A DNA stretch of 38,457 nucleotides from Aureobasidium sp. EXF-3400 (lineage: Eukaryota; Ascomycota; Dothideomycetes; Dothideales; Saccotheciaceae): NCBI GenBank assembly GCA_024195585.1, contig SWBL01000411.1, forward strand, positions 1-38,457, written 5' to 3'. This document shows, piece after piece, positions 30,813 to 38,457 of this stretch (within the stretch, counting starts at the first letter, position 1; every line of letters starts with the position of its first letter). Made by a program: the position numbers and the translations under genes. The notes under the pieces were generated by a model, which saw only the letters and a list, made by a program, of their open reading frames with translations, was not told the DNA's origin and made no database searches.

Positions 30813-31462
30813 GCTGTAGAGTGTAAAGCGTGAGATGCACTTTCTTCCGACCTCATGCTCGAGGCCATCAAGCTCTTTATAATCCTTTCTTGCTACCCAT
30901 GTCGGGAGCACGTGGGTGGGTTCGTTCGCCATATCTGTAGGACGAACTGTGCCTTGGCGAAGTTCTTGCCCTCGACCCTGGCCATGTGCGGTTGTAGATG
31001 TCTTCGAGGCATATCAACACGGCATGTTATAGTGAGCAATTGAACTGCAGAGTGAATAGTCAAGTACCGTCGTGAGATTCCTCCACGTGCCAATGCACAG
31101 ACCCTCTGGATCCTCGTGAGTCGTTAGGGTCGGTTTCCTCGACCCACCTGCAGGCGCGGTAAAGTCAATTGAGATGAGGGCAGGTTCAGCTCACCAGAAA
31201 TCAAGCGGAATACTCGGAGTCATTATTGGGACGAAACTTGAGAGGGAAAGAAAGATATGGTAGTTCGTGTCTTGGTATCAACTTTTGATGAGATGCCTGA
31301 CCTCCTCCACCTAACGCCGGCGCTAAGCGAATGCGATGAATGCTGTTCTTCGACAATCTCTATATGAACAACCAGAAAAGAGAAAATCATGCAGGTCGTG
31401 TATCAGAACAGAAGGAAAAAAAAAACATGGTAAGCATAAAAAGAGAGGTCGTAATATGGCAT
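30813..31462. promoter_or_regulatory. Phytase promoter region and 3' end of the membrane-protein gene
   Basis: This is 650 nt between the phytase start and the stop codon of the upstream minus-strand gene. It contains two CACGTG E-boxes (30909-30914 and 31084-31089); the near one is annotated separately. A polyA run lies at 31418-31425. Short open frames show no domains. Confidence 0.55.
30908..30916 (+). promoter_or_regulatory. Pho4/NUC-1-like site GCACGTGGG upstream of phytase
   Basis: GCACGTGGG equals the high-affinity Pho4 core known from yeast PHO5, and the Neurospora NUC-1 factor binds CACGTG-type sites. It lies 96 bp before the phytase ATG, so phosphate-starvation control is a natural inference. 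Binding is not shown by sequence alone. Confidence 0.5.
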
Positions 31463-32864
31463 TTAAATGGTCGTTTCTTCATCGATCGTCGAGGCAGTTG
31501 TTGGCCTAGGGTTGGCTGGGAAGTTGAACTGACGAGGAGACTCGGTAGGAGATGCCTCATTGATGCGAATGCTTGGGAGACGAACAATTTCGGGCAGGGA
31601 AGATAGTGGACTGCTGTTCTCACTTCTTCGTGTTTGACTGTTGGCCCTCGAAAGGGACGGTCTTGATGAATGGATCTCTTCGTAGGGTGGGGCTTCTTCA
31701 AAACCCATGGCATCATATCGTGGCAGCTCAGGAAGAGGAATACGGCTCTCGCCCAAATCACCATCAACTCGAGGAAGCTGATTAACTTGCGTTGTCGAAG
31801 TCCTACGGAGACTCAGGTTGATAGATTGGGCTCGAGAATGAGCTCGCGATGAGCGTGGACGAGAGGAGGTGTGTTGAAGGGAAATGACCTCAAAGTCACT
31901 GTCGTCCTGATCTGCGCTGTCGGTAGTAAGAACCGAGGTTGCAGAAGCCATTCGATGATGGGTAGAGAAGGAAGTGCGGGACAGCCAAGGTCGAAGAGGA
32001 TTGGCACTGCCTACACGAGAGGCGTCGTTAAGCAGCGGGCGGCTGTCAGACTCGGTAGAGTTCGCGCGCACACGCGAGCCATCATGGCGAGCAACGCCCA
32101 AGTCACCATACGAGACTGCGCTGATCCTTCTCTCTCGCGGCCTAGCATTGTGCTCGGCAATCATCGAACTGGAGCCGTTGGCACGCTCCAGAGTAACGCG
32201 GAGAGCCGTCTCGTGTCGCAGAGCGCTAAGGGCCTCCATATCTCCTCGAGCACGTGCTTCGCGACGACGGCGTCGGCGGTCTTCTCTTTCAGCAGCCTCT
32301 TGTCTGCGTTGTTGGCGAATCTGCCAGAGAGACTCCATCTCAGCTTCTCTTCTGCCTTCTTCCTCCTCATTGGTTTCGGGAAACTCTACAACTGTATCCA
32401 TGCCTGCTCTTTCGCCTTCGCGACCAAGAACACCCTCGTTTTCGAGAGGTACGGCAGAGTAGGCAGGAAGAGTGGCGATACTACGGATGCTCGTGTGTCT
32501 GTTTACTGCAGCCTCAGGGTCTTGGGTCATTTCCCGAGTGGCAGTACTAGCGGACGGGCTTCCATTACGACGGAAAGGCGAGAGAATGGTTTGTATCCAT
32601 GATCGACGGGGTCTTTGAGATCTTGCGTGAGCGCGGGCTGCAGCCTGTGCCTGTCGAATATTCTTGGGTAGTCGAATACTTCGAAGCACGAAGAAAAGAA
32701 TGATGGCGAAGAGTAGTACAGCACCGACACTACCAACGACCTATCGCACTTGTCAGCCAGGTGCGGCATTAACAGGAATACTCGGACTTAAAACGCACAA
32801 TAGCAGCTTTGGTCTTCTCGGAGCCGTCGGTCGGGCTGGGAGCGCGCTTGGTCATGACGACCAT
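31463..32864 (-). CDS. Single-pass membrane protein with LPxY motifs, possible Rsp5 adaptor (two exons)
   Basis: Exons are 32864-32799 and 32740-31463, giving 447 residues; an in-frame ATG at 32855 would shorten it by three. The 58-nt intron (GTGCGT, CTGAC, TAG) joins KTKAAI to VVGSVGAVLLFAIILFFVL, so residues about 22-42 make one transmembrane helix near the N-terminus. Basic residues follow (RSIRLPKNIRQ), suggesting that the long tail is cytosolic. The tail holds a highly charged Glu/Arg segment, probably helical, and many Ser/Arg patches. It carries LPAY (113-116), LPRY (361-364) and APPY (372-375). LPxY and PPxY motifs bind WW domains of Rsp5/NEDD4 ligases, and yeast transmembrane adaptors such as Ssh4, Ear1 and Bsd2 work this way. 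That role is inference; no family was recognised. Confidence 0.75.
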
Positions 32865-33432
32865 GTCGGATAGTCGTAGTAGGCGCAGCATGCCGGGAGG
32901 GCTGGCAAGCAACGACTATAAGAAGTTGCGCAAGGAGTGCTCAAGACCAACCCCAACACGCCGCACGGACTTGCAGACGTGGACGTGATGACGCTGGGAA
33001 ATGGCTGAGGTGTCGGAAGTTGGAACGGCCGCGGAACCTGCAACTTTCGACACGCGATCGTGCCGGATTGATGGTATCGTCGAATTTGCCTGACGCTGCT
33101 CGTTGTTCAAGCAGGCAGACGCTGAGGAAGTAAACACAAGAACCTCTCGGTCTGAGGCCAGCCGACACACATATGAAGAGCAGACCCAGAATAGATGCTA
33201 GCAAGCGAGAACACGCGCGGCTTGGGTCCGGAACTTACGTACCAGTACATGCACGACCTCAGCCCCAATCTGTCCTGCTATGTGGCGTACCGGCGCGCCA
33301 ATCATAATCTGCTATCCGTCGTCCGAGGTCCCGCCAAGAATCCTCCCCTTAGCCGCCCCGTCGAGCTTCGAGTTGCACTTCTCCTTTCTGCAGAGGTTCA
33401 TCCTGTGTTTGTTGCTTCTGAAGCAGAGCAAC
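32865..33432. promoter_or_regulatory. Divergent promoter region between the membrane-protein and PIG-S genes
   Basis: This is 568 nt between two start codons that point apart. A CCAAT box lies at 33298-33302 and another CCAAT at about 33264, sites for the HAP/CBC complex. Short open frames on both strands have no domains. Confidence 0.5.
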
Positions 33433-35155
33433 ATGGACACTCAGCAGGTTGGCAGTGCCACCAAAGACATTCCTGCTGAAGGCGTCGTCCATGCTGCTTT
33501 GGCCAAAAAACAACCCCCGCCAGAGTCTCCGCAGGGCGTCAAGACACGTAGATGGATCATCTTCAGTTTCTGGGCCATCGTCGGCCTGCTCGGCCTGCCT
33601 ATTTGGTTCGCCACGACCACTGTTCCCCGCGCTGCACTGCCTCTGGAGTCGATGGATGCGTGGGCCTCAGGTCAGGTATGCCTCGCCCTCTCGCTCTGTC
33701 TTATGATATCTACTAAGCATAAAAAAGACCTGTAAACTCGAGTTTCCTGTGCACGTTGCTCTTGCTGCTTCACATCTTGACTCTGCAACCACTACAGACC
33801 TTGCTCAGCAGATTCAGCAGAGCTTGGATAGACAGAACAAGTCTCCTGTGCACCGCTTGCGAGTAATCGCTTCGGGGCATGGTACTGCAGATCGGTCAGC
33901 GGATGCGCCATATACCGACCTTTCGTCGTCCTCGGCTGTCACTGTCAACCTCGTGCTTGATGACTCCTACTCTCACCCCGTGGCCAAGGTCCAGCCCTTC
34001 AAACCTACTCTAAGCATCTACCATGGCACATTGCAGTCATCTCAGCCCACCAGCGTGTCTGACCTTGCTGATTTCGCTGCGACTGAACTCTTGAAACTCT
34101 TCGCAGAGGAACAAATTACTTTAGACTATCTTCTGACAGGTCAGACTAACCATCATGAGTCTGCGGGAAATGTTGATTCTTCATCCATTGTCGAAGCCTA
34201 CCGAAGCAGGTCTAATCGCGCATTCAAGTATGCATCGACTTACCATTTGACATTTTCTCTCTTCACGGGTTCGGCGTCACCATCTGCTTGGGATATCAAA
34301 GCAGCGCTCGACGAGTATCTTGGCCCCTTCCTAACTTCTTTCTCGTCCGTCAGCAAGTTTAGTGTCGATACTCAGGTGCAGCTGTACGCATCCCTATCGC
34401 CTTCGCTACACGGCCCTCAATACGACGAAACATCAGATCAATGGACACTAATGCGTTCTGACTTGAGCGCCTTTATTAACGCCGCCGAGTGGCCTCTCAG
34501 TCCGAGCATCGGTGTAGGCCCGACTATCAACTTCGTCGCTTACGTTCCTTCTCCTAAGCAAGCTCCGATGGTCATTGAGGAGACCGGCGGAACCAGTTGG
34601 CTAATCCCTCAATGGGGTGGAGTTCAGATATTGAACCCTGCAAAAGATCAAAACAACACTGTTCTTACCAAAGATGATCTCGAGCCGGTCGTGCGCATCT
34701 TTGCAGAGCAGTTGGAGTCTCTCATCGGATTACCCCAGTCACCAGCTTCGCTACCTCTTCGTCTTTCCAGTTTGACACGCGAAAGGGCGGCATCTTTGAT
34801 TCTGTCGGCCTCATCGACTCTTGGAGCTTTGTCCAGGCTTACACTTAAGCTGACGAGCATCGCCATCCCAGACAACGTGGCTGACTCAGTACAAAAAACT
34901 ATCCATCATCTGGAGACAGCATGCTCCCATCTTCACGAGGGACACTTTGACGCTGCGTTGGAGCACGCACGAATTGCTGAAGCACAAGCGGAGCAAGCAT
35001 TCTTTGAACCCTCCATGGTCGGCCAGGTCTACTTCCCAGACGAGCATAAAGTTGCGGTATATGTTCCCCTGCTCGGTCCCATGGCTGTGCCCCTGGTAAT
35101 GGCGGCACTAAAAGAGTTCAAGAAGTTCAAGCAAGCTCGAGGAAAGACCAGCTGA
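33433..35155 (+). CDS. GPI transamidase subunit PIG-S/Gpi17 (two exons)
   Basis: Exons are 33433-33675 and 33728-35155, giving 556 residues, normal for PIG-S. A membrane helix at about 41-60 (WIIFSFWAIVGLLGLPIWFA) is followed by TTTVPRAALPLESMDAW, the best-kept PIG-S signature. A large lumenal domain follows (ISGHG-like VIASGHG, VAYVPS, WGGVQILNP), and a second helix lies near the end (about 524-545, VAVYVPLLGPMAVPLVMAAL) before a basic tail (KEFKKFKQARGK). PIG-S is a non-catalytic part of the ER complex that cleaves the C-terminal signal of proteins and attaches the GPI anchor. The 52-nt intron (GTATGT, TACTAAG branch, AAG acceptor) joins SGQ to TCKLEFPVHVALAASHL. Nothing looks damaged. Confidence 0.94.
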
Positions 35156-35984
35156 GGTGTCTCGGGTCACTATCAAACAATGTTAAAAGTCGTGTGCTTC
35201 TCCGAACGTATGCGAGACCACTTTCCCAGCTAGGATCTTTAACGTAAGCCCGCTTCTAACTATGGAGGGAGGGTGGAGGCCAGCGTGACTATTCGCCAAC
35301 AACGGCTCACGTCAGCCGCTTATAGTCTGCGAGTAACTCGCAGAAACTACTGCATGCTGGGCTGGACACAAAGATGAGCTGCGAGGCGAGCCACGAGCTC
35401 TTGTTGACGTTGGGAGACGTCTCTCGAAGGTCGTACGATCTATGGTTGACCAACGAGGTCTGGCCGCGCTTCGAGCAGAAAGCACTCGTGGTTTCGGAGC
35501 CGGAGAGGAAGATCTGGATGGAAAGCTCAAATTCAGCAGCTATACAGGACTACCCATACCAATATCATGCCGTAGTCGAGCAGACAATTCTCTCGCCTCA
35601 AAGACACACAATGCTTCAAGAGAGTCTCTTCCGTCAAGACGAACCGGATACTCGGTTCAAAGGGCACCCACGTGGATCCGGAAAGCTCAAGATCCGTGCG
35701 CTAAAGCTTGATCGGTACAAACTTCGGCCATATGCGGGGAACATGCGGGGTCATGGAAAACTCGCTGCAATCGTGCAGTGTGCAGCTGAGCAAACAAAAC
35801 CCTGAAAGCCTCGGTCACGGAACAAAAGCTCCGAATCGAAGAGGGGTAGACGATAGCGGGGGAGATTCGATATACAGAGAGGTCTCTAAGCCCAGGTTTG
35901 TGCTCTTAACGACTCTTCAAGACTCATCTCTAAACGTTTATCATCTGAATCTGCCCAATCTTGTCTTTTGGTTGTTTGAACAGT
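35156..35984. other. Intergenic region with a 15-bp palindrome
   Basis: This is 829 nt between two plus-strand genes. A perfect odd palindrome TGCGAGTAACTCGCA lies at 35328-35342. A plus-strand open frame at 35374-35805 starts with ATG and has 143 codons, but its composition is poor in hydrophobic runs, it shows no domain, and an antisense frame overlaps it; I leave it out as a gene. The right end should be the promoter of the beta-lactamase-fold gene. Confidence 0.45.
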
Positions 35985-37373
35985 ATGTCTACTCGGCGAG
36001 ATAGTGGGCATCCCAAAGTGAGTTGCAAGTCTGAACCAACATACAAAGCAGTTCAGGCCACTCTCGATGGAGTGACCTCAAATCCTGAGACAGGAGTTGC
36101 TGGCCTGGTCTTTGCAGCGATCAACAAAGATGGCGACATTTTGACAGCCAATGCATCCGGCAACCGTGGGTTGGACACCAAAGAGCCGATGACCCTAGAA
36201 ACGACCTTCTGGATTGCGAGTTGCACCAAGATGATCGCTGCAATTGCTGTCATGCAGTTGGTCGAGCAGGGCAAGCTTGACCTTGACGATCACAAGCAGC
36301 TGTACAAGCTGTGTCCAGAATTGGAAAAGGTGAAGGTGTTGACTGATGATGGAAAGTTGGTAGACAAGGAGGCTGAGATCACGCTGAGGATGTTGTTGTC
36401 CCATGTAAGTTTGCTCCCTGCCAATGTCCGTACACCTTTGTTTCTTACCAGTGCCACAGACTGCAGGTTTCGGATACGAGTTCTTCAACACCAAGCTCAG
36501 GGATTACGGCCGTCCCGTCGGTTTCGACCTCTTCACTGGTGACCCCGCCGAGATGCTAAGGATGCCTCTGGTCAACCAGCCAGGTAGCAGATGGGAGTAC
36601 GGTATCAACATCGACTGGGCAGGCATCGCACTCGAAAGACAAACGGGTATGAACCTGAACGACTACATGCAACAAAACATCCTCGAGCCTCTTGGAATCC
36701 ACGATACAAATATGTTCCCGACCAAGGAGATGAAGTCGAACATGGCGTCCATGCACCAACGCTGGCCAGGTAGCCAGAAGGCTGTAGAAAGAGACCATGT
36801 ATACCGCAGACCACTGGTCGCCGAAGGAAAAGAAGAACAAAGCAGGATCCTGTGCAGTGGTGGTGCCGGTCTCTTCTCTCGTCCCACAGAGTATATCAAG
36901 GTGCTTGCCGCATTGTTGAACGACGGCACGTGTCCCAAGACGAAGCACCAGATACTCAAGCCAGAGACAGTGAAGCACATGTTCGAGAACCAGATTCCTC
37001 AAATGCCGGATTTTGGTCGCCGAGGCATCCCTGATGCAAAGCCAGAGCACACGAACCCGCTTGGGGACCTATACCCACAGGGTGATGTTGCACAAGTATG
37101 TTGTTTGCGTGCTACTGCATATTTTTGACCACATACTGACAACGACGACAGGGCTGGTGCCTTAGCGCCATGTTGACCATTGAACCTGGAGTCACAGGAC
37201 GTGGAAAGAACACCGCATTCTGGGCAGGAATTGCCAACTTGTTCTGGTGGGCAGATCGTGAGAAGGGCGTTGCTGGTATGATTGCTAGTCAGGTTATGCC
37301 TTTCGGCGACCCCAATGTGATGGGTGCGTGGTTTGGAGCAGAGACGGCGGTGTACGACAACTTGGGTGCGTAA
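35985..37373 (+). CDS. Beta-lactamase-fold serine hydrolase (class C/EstB/LovD-like; three exons)
   Basis: Exons are 35985-36404, 36460-37095 and 37152-37373, giving 425 residues. The S-x-x-K nucleophile motif is S79-C-T-K82 in FWIASCTKMIAAIAVMQLVE. Further landmarks of fungal members follow: ITLRMLLSHTAGFGYEFFN, where the first join restores HTAGFGY; the probable catalytic Tyr187 in WEYGINIDWAG; and MPDFGRRGIP, WCLSAMLT and GAWFGAETAVYDNLG. There is no signal peptide, so it is probably cytosolic. Members act as esterases, acyltransferases (LovD) or amidases; the substrate is unknown, and no polyketide synthase lies nearby. Introns are 55 nt (GTAAGT...CAG) and 56 nt (GTATGT, CTGAC, CAG). The extreme N-terminus is less certain, since homologues often start close to the KAVQATLDGVTSNP helix. 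Confidence 0.9.
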
Positions 37374-38457
37374 GAGTGATGAACCCGAGCGTTTAATATG
37401 TCAATAGTTTCACAAGCTGACTGCTGTATTTTGTTGAATTGAAGTTGATTCCGTCGTGCCAGCTAGACTCTGAAACAATGTCTACAAACTGATCGCAAAT
37501 CTTCCTCGATTGGCATTTAATATCTTGGAGCGTCTCATCCGTGGTGGAAAGGCAGTTCTCCACGCTGTTGTATCAGAGCTGAGAGCTAGCCGAAAAGCCT
37601 CCTCTTGTTGAGAGCAGCTGACTGGAAGTCTTGTACTTAGCTACCAGTACAATTGAATACCACGATGGCGATAATCAGTATCCCGTGTCATCAGTAGCAC
37701 GCGACTCATTATGATACGATCAAAAGACTAGCAACAAGTGCATTGCCCATAAATCGATTCCCGTGCTCACTTGCCCAAAAGCGGTAATGTAATGAGATCG
37801 AAACGCGAAGGTTTCGCGATCTGCCGCGTCTCATTAGGAGAAGACGGGTACTCATCTCCTATCGTCTCTGCCGAGGGCCAAATCCCAGACGTTTACGCAG
37901 GCTCTCGTCAATGGCTTGAGAGCTAAGGAGTCAGGAGATGGAAGATCGAACGAGTTTCCACGGTTCGGGCTTAAAGTGGATCGCGTCTTACCGCGTATGT
38001 ATCGCGTTTAGTGGATTATATCATGTGCGGATCATAAAACTGCATGGCGGGCGTACTGCCGTTAGGCTTTCGCAAGGTTGAAACGGGCTGACTCTCAAAT
38101 CCTGGCTGAGAAAGTCACAATTTGTGGAGAACGAGGTACCATGGAGTTACATGGTGAACCAGGTTATTGAGGCGGCCGACATGTCATGTGTGAGACTCGA
38201 AAGATTGGAACGCTTTTCCGTTAGTTGCGTGGGTACGAAACGAGGAGAAAGACTCACGAAGGTTGGATTGGACACATGTTATTGTAGACGCAATAGCCTA
38301 GTAAGAAGCGGAGCTCAGAGACACACTGATTATCCGGGGCAAGCATGGCGAAGGAACCTACCATTGTTGCTCATCGAAAGTCTCTCTGCATGTCTTCAAA
38401 CTATTGGAAAAGCCTCTGCCCGGATGGCGGGTATCCATGTTGATCGGTGGTGTGGAG
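37374..38457. other. Right-end stretch without a gene
   Basis: This is 1,084 nt with stops in all frames and no frame of notable length. A small inverted repeat (CGCGAA/TTCGCG, around 37804-37818) is present. I recognise no RNA gene, transposon end or repeat array. It probably includes the 3' UTR of the preceding gene and intergenic spacer. Confidence 0.5.

Noticed and set aside
35374..35805. Plus-strand 143-codon frame between PIG-S and the beta-lactamase-fold gene
   Set aside because: It has an ATG but no domain, and another open frame overlaps it on the opposite strand. RNA-seq could reverse this.
31463..37373. A secondary-metabolite cluster around the LovD-like hydrolase
   Set aside because: Neighbours are PIG-S, a membrane protein and phytase; no polyketide synthase, NRPS or tailoring set is present in the window.

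Overview
The window is nuclear DNA of a filamentous ascomycete (Pezizomycotina; a Dothideomycete is my best guess from gene style, not a firm placement). The evidence is short GT-AG introns, mostly 47-72 nt, with CTAAC/CTGAC-type branch sites, donors that nearly all read GTNNGT or GTNNGC, monocistronic genes on both strands, and families typical of such fungi: PhyA-type phytase, the giant DUF6606/DUF3638/DUF3645 protein, F-box-like proteins and an LovD/EstB-like serine hydrolase. Nothing prokaryotic, viral or transposon-coding was recognised.

Layout, left to right. An 18-bp tandem repeat lies on the left edge. Two minus-strand genes follow: a Ser-rich protein with a possible PAS-like segment (414-2078) and an F-box-like protein (2651-4537, rebuilt across an in-frame stop that is probably intronic). 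Next come a plus-strand SLC33-type acetyl-CoA transporter (5460-7490) and a minus-strand degenerate YPD1-like HPt protein whose phospho-accepting His is Gln (8131-8746). After about 2 kb without a clear gene there are a VOC/glyoxalase-fold protein (10900-11448), a secreted type-B carboxylesterase (11909-14110) and a minus-strand GFA zinc protein (14304-14763). A roughly 9.5-kb locus (16619-26112) encodes a 3,131-residue DUF3638 family protein with helicase-like motifs. A possible Pol III transcript follows (about 26785-26968). Then come three minus-strand genes: a three-dsRBD protein with a 588-nt intron (27175-28953), a secreted phytase (29204-30812) and a single-pass membrane protein with LPxY motifs (31463-32864). 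The last two genes are on the plus strand: the GPI transamidase subunit PIG-S (33433-35155) and a beta-lactamase-fold hydrolase (35985-37373). The final 1.1 kb shows no gene.

The genes do not form an obvious pathway or secondary-metabolite cluster; this looks like ordinary core and accessory chromosome. Functional themes are the ER and membrane system (acetyl-CoA import, GPI attachment, a possible Rsp5 adaptor), secreted nutrient enzymes (phytase with a Pho4/NUC-1-like site GCACGTGGG 96 bp upstream, and the carboxylesterase), small-molecule detoxification folds (VOC, GFA), and signalling or RNA binding (pseudo-HPt, dsRBD protein). All exon structures were worked out by eye from splice signals, frame continuity and family fit; none has transcript support here.
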